From NCBI GenBank assembly GCA_022559985.1, contig JAFJTR010000038.1, forward strand, positions 186,001 to 250,000: a stretch of 64,000 nucleotides of DNA, in the 5' to 3' direction. Shown in pieces: positions 45,201-54,105 of this stretch. This DNA comes from Parastagonospora avenae f. sp. tritici 18332-5. Its lineage: Eukaryota; Ascomycota; Dothideomycetes; Pleosporales; Phaeosphaeriaceae. The notes under the pieces were generated by a model that was given only the letters and a program-made list of their open reading frames with translations, ran no database searches and was not told where the DNA came from. How positions within the stretch are numbered: position 1 is the stretch's first letter; every line of letters starts with the position of its first letter. The translations under genes were made by a program, and so were the position numbers.

Positions 45201-45779
45201 AGGTCGGATCGCTCTGATCATGCGATCAATCCGCCAGACGCCACGAAGATCGTGACAGAACCTGTCGAACACCCTTCGGTCTCAAGCACCATACCGGCCC
45301 AAGTCAACTGCCTGTTGTCGGCTCTTCAAACGGAGAATCACTGGCTACGTCGACGTGAGCATGCCGACCTGTTTGATTGCAATCTGAAGCACGTATTTGG
45401 GAAGATCCGCCACGCCCAGCAGAAGACGTACGCCCAAGCTATTGATCGCGCTTTGACGGACGTCCTGCTTGAGGTGGAAGAATCCGATACATCATCGGAT
45501 GACTCCAGTCACCAAGACGTCGAGGACCATGCCGCTGCGCAGTTGATATTCTCACGACCTAAGATGTTGCCGATGGGTGTTGGGCCTGTTCAGACAGCTT
45601 GGCAGGCTTCCAATGGGTCGCTGGAGCAGTGTTTCGCCTATCTAGAGTCGAACTTGGTTGACCCAGTTGCGCAAGGAGAACTTTGCACTATCCCTAAGGG
45701 GGATGAGGACATGTTAGAATTATGGGACGATGGCGCTTCGTCGGTTTTTGAGAGTCTCAGTGGCGAAATGGGTCTATGA
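42237..45779 (+). CDS. Dynactin p150-Glued large subunit
   Basis: A 1180-residue single-exon protein, homologous to the largest dynactin subunit (N. crassa RO-3, A. nidulans NudM, human DCTN1), which links cytoplasmic dynein to microtubules and cargo and is needed for nuclear and organelle transport in hyphae. An N-terminal CAP-Gly domain (about residues 5-75) carries the tubulin-tail binding signature GKNDGSV. A Ser/Ala/Pro-rich basic linker follows (about 80-180). A long coiled coil (about 180-520; LRHLEKQHGDDQDRIKDLAQ onward) binds dynein intermediate chain in the family. A dynactin domain lies roughly at 520-800 and a second coiled coil at about 890-980. The ATG at 42237 follows GCC and starts directly at the CAP-Gly. 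Its downstream flank carries relics of its own sequence (see 45815-45885 and 46474-46924). Confidence 0.96.
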   Translation: MSSLKIGQTVETSTNQTGIIKYIGTIHVAEGDWLGLELPTPTGKNDGSVRGERYFTCPAGHGLFIREANITRIVSQPAAKQTAKPKAPVVTKSRPSSVIAPKPAPRASIAATKRQSIATATAQPPIRAPVRKPSIASTSAASTTNQDARQRPTPVAARSNASSSSTSLASKTRDLSNIESLNTKLRHLEKQHGDDQDRIKDLAQAADERDRYKAIIEKLQSKFQTLHQDSAELKSQLQQTQADNDSLARKQEEHEADWEIALLDKEMAEERAEQAESELEAVRAKLEERDMELEIMREEAAMFATELSEEDKEAAGWYRLQHENDRLRQALITLKEMTEEKERDNKARFAELETDLASLDTIRQEHTDLQDRVHKDEDIIEHLRAQVDASAEWEDLSNELTEKIHDLEEKAKTQEATIRELESEAELNNELLVVHMDEEEDLHAELEAKDFEIAEHIHRLELQEVAIADNQLLVSKFRDLVYNLQSRLADAESSRTMTEAQIRDTTGRIDEVMDLNRHLRASNRQATFKEVQLGLSRLDAEVASKRLAIFTEAQSVEFLKSLPVQTYLTAISVGAKASLTSSLLLTADREMSFNGGLEEAIARLSCVEAVQCLALLQAGSKRLYSAMETCDLLDFATFGPIDQELRVVEKTLDHAHEALVNDEINFADMANSLSQSLKIQDAVLVDQQNVLAMMPEDESTAHIQRIVARLDYLGSNFAVITTMMSFLASNATELLVKTAAQDINPDDVTSAAQRVLELFASSSVICNKAVAAGQKLLRTVDALRSDSLYPHVFKGSEDIMEQEAYLAKLARDAAQWGRNTLSIINASFQPEPSPFWSELNIEDMFAFYWSPEMMRLDNTAQRLDAWTEEASLLLNTSEIVHGLTPWAQKAKEMEAARKKNSEASVLLEKLKVEHKATLLSLHEREQVIETKSLEIEHLDAKYRDASNKVTDAQHLREKLIKTEQEITDLRTKINDQHSQIEALEQNIARSDRSDHAINPPDATKIVTEPVEHPSVSSTIPAQVNCLLSALQTENHWLRRREHADLFDCNLKHVFGKIRHAQQKTYAQAIDRALTDVLLEVEESDTSSDDSSHQDVEDHAAAQLIFSRPKMLPMGVGPVQTAWQASNGSLEQCFAYLESNLVDPVAQGELCTIPKGDEDMLELWDDGASSVFESLSGEMGL

Positions 45780-45814
45780 GGTGGTCTGGTATGGGTTTTG
45801 ACATTTTGTACGGT

Positions 45815-45885
45815 GTTTTTGAGAGTCCCATTGGCGAGATTGGCCTATGAGGCGGTTTGGCATGGGTCTTGGCATTTTGTATGGC
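45815..45885 (+). repeat. Diverged tandem copy of the dynactin 3' end
   Basis: This 71-bp block repeats 45744-45814, the last 12 codons and stop of the dynactin CDS plus 35 nt. The copy keeps a readable frame (VFESPIGEIGL then stop, against VFESLSGEMGL in the gene). Differences are mainly transitions. It lies in the gene's 3' flank. Confidence 0.85.
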
Positions 45886-46406
45886 GTTTTAGTGTTTTCA
45901 CGCACGATACCCCCTCGTTTTGTAGTAGTAGTTTGATATCATTATCATGAGCAATGATTATCCATAAGCGTTCCGCATATTCGAGATTCCTGAAGGTGAA
46001 ATGATGTGATGCAATGTGATGTTTTTGAATGTGAGTTGTTGAGTGTGTGTTCGCATACAGGAAGAGCGGCTGATTACTGTCGTTACTTCCTTGCCGTTAT
46101 CCTATGTCCTTTCTTCCATTGCGTTGCTAGGACACCTTAGTTCCTTGTTGTGACATTATTATGCTGGGAATCACCGCTTTACGTCCGCCCCTCTCACACA
46201 ATCCTCACACTATCAACCACTATGCCTGACACTTCTTCGCATGACGCGACCTCATTGACTGGCCTGCTTTGCCAACATTAACGCCGCCTCACAAGCTTGA
46301 CAGCCCCTCGTCATCGCAGACACCCATACTGCAGCCCGTCACTGTTCGTGTCATCCCACAACCCGTGAGTGGTCTTCCCGTGATGTCGACTAGTCATCTT
46401 GACGAC

Positions 46407-46482
46407 TATCCTTTCGACTAGTCTTCGTATTCTTCGATTATTCTTCAACTATTCATCGACTATTCTTCGAACATTCTTCAAC
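46407..46482. repeat. 11-bp minisatellite, about six units
   Basis: Units such as attcttcgatt, attcttcaact, attcatcgact, attcttcgaac run at a period of 11 bp from 46429 to 46482, with more diverged units before. It abuts the dynactin-derived pseudogene fragment and may have arisen with the rearrangement. Confidence 0.7.
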
Positions 46483-46924
46483 AGCCTCAGCTACAATTCA
46501 AGATTCACGCTAAAGGCCTGCACCGGCAGCACCTCGGCCAAATGCTGCAGCATCTTCTGCATCTATTGCATCAAAATCTAGCAAAGATTCGAATATTGAA
46601 ACCCTAAACACCAAGATCCAACAACTCGAGAAACAACATGGAGAGGACCAGGATCTCATCAGATCTCTCGCAGGCATCAGCCTTTTGACTCTTCTCAACT
46701 CAGTTTACAAGCAGAGCATCGCAGAATCCCCATCGAGCTCGACATTTGTCCACACTCGCCAGCCCTTAGATAGACTAGAGCTTGGCTCTCTGTACAACAA
46801 ATCAGGCTGTACAGATACTTCATTCACGCTGATTCTCTCCTGTTTGACATTGTTCCACTATTCTTTCGACCAAAAGTGCAAAAGCCTTCATTCAGTCTTT
46901 CCGAATACAACATTATTCTACTGA
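46474..46924 (+). pseudogene. Degenerate dynactin p150 fragment
   Basis: Bases 46474 to about 46730 align without gaps over much of their length to 42640-42895 of the dynactin gene. At protein level SNIETLNTKIQQLEKQHGED matches SNIESLNTKLRHLEKQHGDD in the true gene, and NAAASSASIASKS matches NASSSSTSLASKT. The copy has a TAA where dynactin has CAA just before the aligned RP (about 46514-46516), so the frame is interrupted. Downstream it continues open with weaker similarity (VYKQSIAES against RYKAIIEKL), then loses similarity before a stop at 46924. There is no CAP-Gly domain and no start. It is best read as a relic of an ancient duplication. Confidence 0.8.
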
Positions 46925-46965
46925 TGTGTACAAAGTTGTGCCTTATAATCACAAGCAACGTTTCC

Positions 46966-47699
46966 TCAGTGCTTCTTTGCATCTTTCTCTTTCCTCTTCT
47001 CTTGGACTAACGTATCCAGCCTCCACATGGAGGTAATACCTTCCACGAAGCAACTCGCTGTCCAGGCCCACCACACCCAATCTAGCGGCGTCAGGCCGTG
47101 CTTCTTCCTCAACCTCCGACCCATGATTCCAGCCTCAAATGTATGGACGGGGATCATGATGATGAACACAACCCACCAACCGACTAGCGCATTGAGTCTC
47201 GCAAAAGCCGGAATGCGGTAGAGTAGCATGTCATAGAGAGGCGAGCCAGGCTGCCAGATCCACTGATGCGGAAGAAGAAGATAGCATAGTAGGCATTGAG
47301 AGAAGTTCAAGAGATGGCCAAGTTTGACGGTTGGCGGTACATATCTGTCGATGGTAATGTCGCTGCGATCCAGTACCTGCAAAGCTTCTTTGTCGATCTG
47401 CACTACCCGTTCACGCGCCTCGCGAAGCGACTTTATCGGAGGGTCGAACGCGATGGTGTGCTGCTGACCGTTGCAGACGAATTTCATCTCATTGAGGCTA
47501 ATGTCCGTCATTTGCGCATTGCGAGTTTGAAACACCGATTTGTTGCTGTAGGCCTCAAGGTATCGACGGATCTGCCATGGCTCATTAGAGGGCGCACTAG
47601 CGGTTGTCACTGACGTCTCACTGAGTCTTGGTGATCGGCGTTCATGTGCTTGATGATGCGCTGACGAGCAGCGTCTTCCTGAGCGTCTGGCTTCGACAT
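46966..47699 (-). CDS. DUF2470-domain integral membrane protein
   Basis: A 227-residue protein in two exons (47699-47622 and 47571-46966; 228 codons). The N-terminus MSKPDAQEDAARQRIIKHMN leads into NADHQDS, the hallmark of DUF2470 (seen in heme-oxygenase-like/FMN-binding fold proteins). Splicing joins it to IRRYLEAYSNKSVFQTRNAQ. The C-terminal half has two or three hydrophobic helices (NFSQCLLCYLLLPH, LVGWWVVFIIMIPV, WVWWAWTASCFVEGI) and a basic Lys-rich tail that could be an ER-retention signal (last residues KDAKKH). The intron (50 nt; GTGAGA donor, CTAATG branch) is required to keep the DUF2470 motif in frame. Function unknown. Confidence 0.85.
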
Positions 47700-48554
47700 G
47701 GCGCCCCTGACTGAACGTGTTGGCTCTTCTTCGTGTTGACCTACACGTCGATTCGATGCACGCTGTGTAAAGTGCTGTCGTCACATGGCGTTCCTTAGCT
47801 CGGAGGTACGGAGAAACGTCCTCCGCTCCTCATTGCCATCTTAGTCTTGCGGTGTTAGCCCAACGTTTGTTAGCACAACGCCTCTTGGACGTCAATAAAC
47901 GTTCGGTTCACTTGAGCATCGCACTACTCCTCTCTACATTGGAAGTCGAAAATCAGATCTCGAGGCGAGCAATTCGCATCGCACCGATGAGGAAAGGTGG
48001 CGGCCCAGAATCTGCATCGACAACTCAGCCGACCTGTCATCCCGGTCAATGGTATCGCCACCTAATGCGCGTTCCAGTCGGTCCCGAAACGGCCATGTCA
48101 ACCCTAGCCGGCGCACACACTGGGGGCCATTCTAAGTACGGCGGTACGCGATGCGCGCTCCAATGGCGGATGTCGGGATGCATGCTGGAAGGCGGACGGC
48201 AAAGTGGGAACGTCCACACAAGCCTAAGCCTTGATGGTCATCCCAGCCTTCCCATCCTGCACACGAAACAACTCCTGCAAGGTTTGCGACAGGTTTTAGC
48301 GACGGGTTGAGATCATGGCTTGGTGGGTCCCCAGACGAGGTGCCACTGTTGCGTCAGACTGCAGCACGGGTGGCTCGTGTGTGCAAGGATTACAAGCACC
48401 TCTGCATCTTCAAACAGGTTCCTGTCGCAATGCCGCTTGCCTTTTAACAATTTACACCGTCTTGATTCTCTTCAGTACTCTCCAAGCATCTTGAGCGTAT
48501 TGCATTTTTGCACCTACAACCATCACTTTCCAACACGACTAAACATCAATCACC
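47700..48554. other. Divergent intergenic / promoter region
   Basis: Between the minus-strand DUF2470 gene and the next plus-strand gene. Small frames only; no recognised elements. Confidence 0.5.
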
Positions 48555-49313
48555 ATGGCCGACACAGTAGAGGAGACCAAGAACTCCGTTTCTGGAGAGG
48601 GACAAGCCGATGCCAATGCTTCTCTTGGAGCAAAGGGCAGCGCGGAATCATCGAGTAAGAAAACCGAAAAGAAGACGCCGAAGAAGTTGGGTGGAAAAAA
48701 GCCTCAACAGCAGCCCACTCCTGAAGCCACTCCTGCCCCCGATAGCGAAGGTGAAGGAGAGGCTGAGCAAGCGGACGCAGGGCGCAAGCAAACCACGACC
48801 GGCGATGCCGATGACTCGGAACCCGAGCCCCAACAACAAAAGTCCAAGTCGCAATCAAGGCGCAGGCAATCTCGCGGCCGTGGTCGACGAGGCGGTGAAT
48901 CCGATGCCGAGTCTGGTGCTCGATCTGATGTCTCCGCATCTGGAGGCCGTCGCAACCGTCAACGCCAGAAGAAGGGCGGAAAGGGAGGAGGTCCCCTTGA
49001 CGACATCACCGAGAACGTCCCTGGAGGCGAGCTGGTCGGTGGTGCTGGCGACATGGTCCAGAACACCGCTGGTAACGCTGTCAACCAAGTTGGCGACACC
49101 GCCGGAAAAGCTCTCGGGGGTTTGACTGGCGGTGGTGGCGGCGAGGAGGAGGGCGGAAAGGATGGAGGTGAACAGCTTCGTCTGCGACTTGAACTCAATC
49201 TTGACATTGAGATCCAACTGAAGGCGAAGATTCACGGTGACTTGACGCTAGGATTGCTGTGAGTTTCCCAAGCTGAACCTTCGACACTTGTACTGACGCG
49301 ATACAGCAACTAA
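48555..49313 (+). CDS. Disordered protein with conserved C-terminal hydrophobic motif, paralog A
   Basis: Exon 1 (48555-49258) plus a seven-base terminal exon (49307-49313) encode 236 residues. The N-terminal two thirds are disordered, with Lys/Glu/Gln/Arg clusters (KTEKKTPKKLGGKK, SRRRQSRGRGRRGG). The segment 150-205 is Gly-rich. The C-terminus LNLDIEIQLKAKIHGDLTL matches ANLEIEIELKASIRGDLTL at the end of paralog B (50438-50938). Such a tail recurs in filamentous-fungal disordered proteins, possibly of the septal-pore-associated kind (recollection, not verified). The terminal intron (GTGAGT donor, TACTGAC branch, ATACAG) only replaces an immediate stop with Leu-Asn-stop. The start MADTVEETK is in an ACCATGG context. 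Localisation unproven. Confidence 0.8.
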
Positions 49314-50437
49314 AACTTCACGATTTACCACGAATGGCTTTGTCTAACATGCGTGCGCGAAGCATTTTTTGTCCTTCAGTATTTAGGATGGCGTTTATGA
49401 GGGAATCTACATAGTGTAATCACATCTGCTGCAAACATCAAATGCTTAGAATTTCACTGCAGTCTATCTACCAAAACTGTCGTATTCCCTTGTCCATGTT
49501 CACCTTCAATTCCAATCTGCGCAGTCGAGCAACCCTTACTCAAGAAGTGCCAAGGACAGTGCTCATTAGCCGTTCTGCTTTGAGTAATGATAATTGCTGC
49601 GGATATAGATTGCATAAATAGCCCTACGCATCATAATAATAACATGTTTCCTTCCCATGCCGTATCCTCTTTTCCCAAATGCCATTATTCAGTTCCCATA
49701 CCGCAGAGTGAGGCCGTTGATCTAGGATCTGCCAAGGGTGGCGTTCATGGCGTCTTTTAGAAGTTCCACATAGCCCAATCATATCTGCTGCAAAATTGGA
49801 TACACTGGGATCGTCCACACACCACTTTTAACAATTACATCATATTTCCCCATATTCACGTTTTTCATCCTCTTTACCATGTAACAAGTTTGTCACTTCG
49901 GGGAACCGCCAAATTACACAAAAGTGGGGAAGCTACGGATTCTAGCTCCGCGCCACCAAGCATAAGCATGCAAGAGCCACAGCCAGCGGTCTCGACTGTC
50001 GCGCATCACCCTAAAGCGTAACACGAAACACGCGTTGCCAACTTTTTGGTACGAATTTGTCGTCAGCCGGGAACTAAGCATGCAACGTCCCCCCTGCAGC
50101 CACTTTCCGTCCCACACCAAGGCAGCCAGCATCTGCATCTGACAACTGTGGTTGTCCCATATACCCGCAATGACGTAAAACATCTGGGATGAGATCGTAA
50201 ACGAGCTTGTAGTGGCGCGCTGTACGCGGCAGCAAACTCCCTTCAGGAGATCCCAGTGCTCATGCGTCAATCTTGTTTTTGGAGTGGCTAGACAGTGTCG
50301 CCTGTACCTTCGCCCTAAGCCCCGTTGCTCTGCTTGCATTTTTGCACTCACTCGTCTCTCGCTTCACTCCTGAAACCTGAGATTCACCCACGTATACTTC
50401 CCTCAACCATTGAATGATAGCAAAACTACCGTCCGAC
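49314..50437. other. Intergenic between paralogs A and B
   Basis: Contains an imperfect direct repeat: 49384-49432 (ggatggcgtttatgagg... ending atctgctgcaaa) resembles 49737-49795 (gggtggcgttcatggcg... ending atctgctgcaaa). This suggests duplicated 3' flank material. The minus frame 49914-50351 (145 codons) has no supporting feature. Confidence 0.5.
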
Positions 50438-50938
50438 ATGGCCGACAAAGATCAGAACTCCGGATCAGAGTCCGAGATCCAGGAGAGATCAACAATGGCA
50501 CAGCAGAAGGCCATCAACAAGAAGAAGCAGGAGAAGCGTGAAGCAGGCCTCCAATCTGCCCGCTCACGTTCTTCATCGCGCCGAGCCCGCCGCAGCCGCC
50601 TGGAGAAAGACCTCAAAGACGGCAAATACATGCACACAACGTCGCTGGAGGTGCTCGAGGAAGCCGATGCAAACGGTGACCTACAGAAGATGGGCATGTT
50701 CGAGCGCATTGGTCCAGACAGCACATCCATGGACGGTCCCGTCACTCACGCGCGTGCGATGCGAGGAGAGATTCCGATGCGCGGCACCAACCCCAACGAA
50801 CCACATCAGATGCCGAAACAAGAGAAAGGCAGCGAACTAAAGGATCAAGATGGATTAAAACTGACGCTGGAGGCCAACCTCGAGATTGAGATTGAGCTGA
50901 AGGCGAGTATCCGGGGTGACCTGACGTTGAGTTTATAG
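50438..50938 (+). CDS. Disordered protein with conserved C-terminal motif, paralog B
   Basis: A 166-residue protein starting MADKDQNSGSESEIQERST; an alternative in-frame ATG lies at 50414. The N-terminal half is highly charged, with RSRSSSRRARRSRLEKDLKD. A central segment, HTTSLEVLEEADANGDLQKM, then MFERIGPDS, may be structured. The C-terminus ANLEIEIELKASIRGDLTL is shared with paralog A. At its stop a perfect GTAAGT (50938-50943) overlaps TATAG, in the same codon position and phase as the terminal intron of paralog A. A conserved terminal intron that changes only the last residues is therefore likely, although its acceptor (candidates at 51004, 51008 and about 51030) is unsettled. Function unknown. 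Confidence 0.78.
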   Translation: MADKDQNSGSESEIQERSTMAQQKAINKKKQEKREAGLQSARSRSSSRRARRSRLEKDLKDGKYMHTTSLEVLEEADANGDLQKMGMFERIGPDSTSMDGPVTHARAMRGEIPMRGTNPNEPHQMPKQEKGSELKDQDGLKLTLEANLEIEIELKASIRGDLTLSL

Positions 50939-51507
50939 TAAGTCGGCCCGTTTCTTTTCAATCACTAATTGGCATTCGCGTGCGAGTTTCTGATTTCCTC
51001 CAAGTCAGTGATAATAACGGGGCTTAACAGCGAATAGTGCATAGTAGCTTTGAAGCCTTCGACTCTTCTTCGACCGATCGATACCTTTTGTCGTGCGCTG
51101 GAGCCTTCCGTTGTCATTTCCAAACCAAGCACTATTACGAGCGTTGGGCGTTATTGGGTTATGTTATTCAGCCTTGTAGTGGCTCTTAGTACGATCGCAC
51201 TTCCAAGAGAAATAATTTACGAATTCTCGAAATGATGCTTCCGTCCTGAGTGGTTTTCGTCGCATCTTTTGGTGGGTGTGTGGGCGCTCGGTACCCTACA
51301 TACGATGCCTCAACACCCAATGCCCAGTGGTCATTGGCGCAATACTTTCAGGGACCTCACTTAAGTCCCACGATTTTATCAAAGCAAAATTTTCGCGTTG
51401 AATACCATCTTCACTTGCAACCTGTTCACTTTCGCACTTCTCATTCTATGTTCTTCATGTTGTCGGAACAAAATCCTCGCACCAGTAATCCACCCACAAC
51501 GAACAAC
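50939..51507. other. Intergenic, 3' flank of paralog B and upstream of next gene
   Basis: The next gene's frame is open from 51250, but its first ATGs are at 51448 and 51508. No domain is seen in the 51250-51507 translation, so it is likely leader. Confidence 0.4.
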
Positions 51508-53493
51508 ATGGCCCACCATGCGAAAGTGTGCAAACGACATGCAACAGAGTATGTGCAGGCTATCAAGAAATCACAGGAACAACAGCCTAAAAAGGCAACG
51601 TTCTGGACGAACTTAACCAGCCGCGTTGATGACAACGCAACAGAGAACATCAGCATGCGGCGCGCCTACAAGGGCTTGAAAGGGATGATAACTGGTGATT
51701 ATTCAGTCAAATTCACTCTCCACCAAGGAACTGACAATCAGCTAGGGCGCTCCAAGCCAGCGCCTTTGGAACAGGCCGAAACGCCCCGTAGACGTCAGCT
51801 GTGGCAGCCACTGAAGCGCATCTGGCAAAAGAATAGCAAGAGAACCAAACATGGACGATCACTGTACAGAAGGGTATCGCAATGTAGTCAGAAATCGAAT
51901 GACCGCAGGCGCAAAGAAATGGCGCCGAGGGTTACCATCGCAGAGGAAGAAGACGACCCGCGTCGTTCGGAAGAATCAAAGCCAACAGACTCCCAGACTT
52001 CACTACTTCCACACAATTTCGCAATATCGACTAGGCCATTAGAGCTCCCTCAAAGCGACCTAGCCGGACGCACACCTTCTCCCAGGGCCCTCTCCATCAA
52101 TGCGACTGTTGGAGAAAACCCGGCGATCAAGCGGCACGCAATATACAAAAGGCTTCCAAAACTTCCGGCTTCACCCTCCGTGGAGAACTCTACACCCGTA
52201 GTAACGCCTGACCATGTAGAGTCAGAGTCACCGTCCACGACAACCACTTCCGATGCTCAAGTACAAGCTGTCTTGTCACCGCCATCAAATCCTCCACAAA
52301 AGCCCACTTTCGTCGAAGTCGAGCCGTCGATCCAGGAGCAAAGTGCAGTCTTATCAGACATTCCGATCGTCGCCAGACATGAAGGCACGAGAACTCTACC
52401 AGGAAGCTCCCCTATGGCTGACTATCATCAAGATTCGGTCTCTTCCACTGAACCCAGCATTCAACCACCAACCGCACAGCATAGAATCACCCCCTCAGAG
52501 CGTGCAGAATACGATCGTATCGTCCACGTCTTCTACCGGCAGCACGCCACTCGCATCCCAATACCCACTGCATGGCGCTCGAACGCTTCGCGGGCGTACT
52601 TGTCCCGCGGCCCATCGTCGCCGTATCGCAATATGGCAACAGCCCCAATGACAAGTTCTAGTCCTACCACGTCTGCTTTGTCTGCGAATGCAGTGTTCGC
52701 AACAGAGCCGTGGAGACGAACTCCGAGCCCACGAACTAGCACAACTACCCCTGAAGCCGTCTCGACACTGCGAGATATCGCTGCGCGTCCTGCGATGCGC
52801 TTTTCTACCGGTAGTCCCGAACCTACTAGTGAGCAGGATGCACACGAAACTACGGTGCAAGAAACAGATCCCGAAAGCGCACGTCCAGGCAGTGCTCTGA
52901 ACCCAGCAGAACTCCCCGGCAGCCCCGTCCCCAGCCGTCCTCTACCTGCCAGACATCCCGGCAGGAAACTAGCCACCAGTCTTCCCGTGCCCCGCGGAAG
53001 TTTCGAGAGCGAGATCTGGACCGACGAGTCCAGAAAGCGGCGCCGCCTTCCTGAAGACGACAGCGAAAATGCCGTTCCCAAACCACAGACGGCGATTCCG
53101 GTGCGTCAGGGTGTCAACACTCATGCTGGTCGTTCCAGACATTCGAGGACGATTCCCCAGGATCGCGCGTCGGATGCGGTGGCGGAGAGAGCTTCAGTCA
53201 CGCGTGAGCCTTCGCGCATCCCGCAGTATGGCGGACCGAGTCGGGCCAGGTTTCTCCAGCCGGTGGTTGTAGATGAGGGAGTGATGAGAAGTTCAGAGAG
53301 CGAGGTTTCGGCTCTGACACCTGCGATGTCCCGCGAGGACGAGATATCGAGGCGGATTGCTAATATCAAGAGGAAGCCGAGCGTGGCGAGGAGGCCACTT
53401 ACGCCCGGTGATGACGGAGCGAGTATCATGTCGGGTGATGAGGTTTGGTATGAGGCGTCTCATGTGGCGGTGGTTGATGAGTCAGTGCAATGA
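51508..53493 (+). CDS. Ser/Pro-rich disordered protein, function unknown
   Basis: One exon of 661 residues from ATG 51508 (MAHHAKVCKRHATEYVQAIK); an in-frame ATG at 51448 would add 20 residues. The first 80 residues look folded, with basic and aromatic groups (ATFWTNLTSRVDDNATE, MRRAYKGLKGMITGDYSVKF). The rest is Ser/Pro/Thr/Arg-rich. A short conserved-looking helix, RAEYDRIVHVFYRQHATRIP, sits at about residues 335-354. The C-terminal segment is acidic and basic in turn (EDEISRRIANIKRKPS) and ends WYEASHVAVVDESVQ. No known domain, membrane segment or signal is apparent. Its length without an intron and consistent composition support it as a gene. Confidence 0.68.
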   Translation: MAHHAKVCKRHATEYVQAIKKSQEQQPKKATFWTNLTSRVDDNATENISMRRAYKGLKGMITGDYSVKFTLHQGTDNQLGRSKPAPLEQAETPRRRQLWQPLKRIWQKNSKRTKHGRSLYRRVSQCSQKSNDRRRKEMAPRVTIAEEEDDPRRSEESKPTDSQTSLLPHNFAISTRPLELPQSDLAGRTPSPRALSINATVGENPAIKRHAIYKRLPKLPASPSVENSTPVVTPDHVESESPSTTTTSDAQVQAVLSPPSNPPQKPTFVEVEPSIQEQSAVLSDIPIVARHEGTRTLPGSSPMADYHQDSVSSTEPSIQPPTAQHRITPSERAEYDRIVHVFYRQHATRIPIPTAWRSNASRAYLSRGPSSPYRNMATAPMTSSSPTTSALSANAVFATEPWRRTPSPRTSTTTPEAVSTLRDIAARPAMRFSTGSPEPTSEQDAHETTVQETDPESARPGSALNPAELPGSPVPSRPLPARHPGRKLATSLPVPRGSFESEIWTDESRKRRRLPEDDSENAVPKPQTAIPVRQGVNTHAGRSRHSRTIPQDRASDAVAERASVTREPSRIPQYGGPSRARFLQPVVVDEGVMRSSESEVSALTPAMSREDEISRRIANIKRKPSVARRPLTPGDDGASIMSGDEVWYEASHVAVVDESVQ

Positions 53494-54016
53494 TAGTGTA
53501 TCTGGGCGCTCTTCGGGTATGTAATTGTTGGCTTGCGGCTGAGAAACATTGACTGACTGCGGACAGGAAAGATTTTCAGGATACAAAAGTTACGAATAGA
53601 TTTGTACGAAGGTGGACAGGAAAGGTATTCGAGTGGCAGCCATTACGAAGCAAACGGAACAGAAAGAGCTGTCACCTCCCCTTGAGGTATTTGCCGCATC
53701 GCCCAATCGGTTTAGTACATGCCGATGAAGGACCAAGAAAGAAGTTGCAAAGATCTAAGCTGGTACAAGGTGTACATGGTTACTTTCGTGGCTGGAGGCG
53801 AGCGTACCACTAACCGTGTGAGTGTTGTATTACAGATGCTCGAGCGACCAGTAGCCTCACGCCATCGAAATTACATAATTGAGCTTCCTAAAATTGATAC
53901 TAAGGCTTTTTGTTAAAGCTATAGTCCAACCTCGATGAATGAGACAGTTTTCACTGCCTTCCTGTTTCCATCTACATCCAATGACATCGACATCCATGCT
54001 GACCGCCGAGTGAAGT
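53494..54016. other. Intergenic, nothing recognised
   Basis: 3' flank of the Ser/Pro-rich gene and upstream region of the small secreted-protein gene. Short frame 53719-53916 without features. Confidence 0.5.
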
Positions 54017-54024
54017 ATATAAAT
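54017..54024 (+). promoter_or_regulatory. TATA box of the small secreted-protein gene
   Basis: TATATAAA lies 82 bp upstream of the ATG at 54106, the usual distance range for a fungal TATA promoter with a short leader. Most other genes here lack a clear TATA box, so this gene may be strongly or conditionally expressed. Confidence 0.55.
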
Positions 54025-54105
54025 CACATGAATCCTCCGTTCCTAAGCTGTTCAAACCACTCCCCCATCTCATCAATCATACCAAGATCATTTGCAACCA
54101 TTAAA

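Noticed and set aside
46685..46924. 79-codon open frame as an independent gene
   Set aside because: It is the downstream part of the degenerate dynactin fragment, with no start and no domain.
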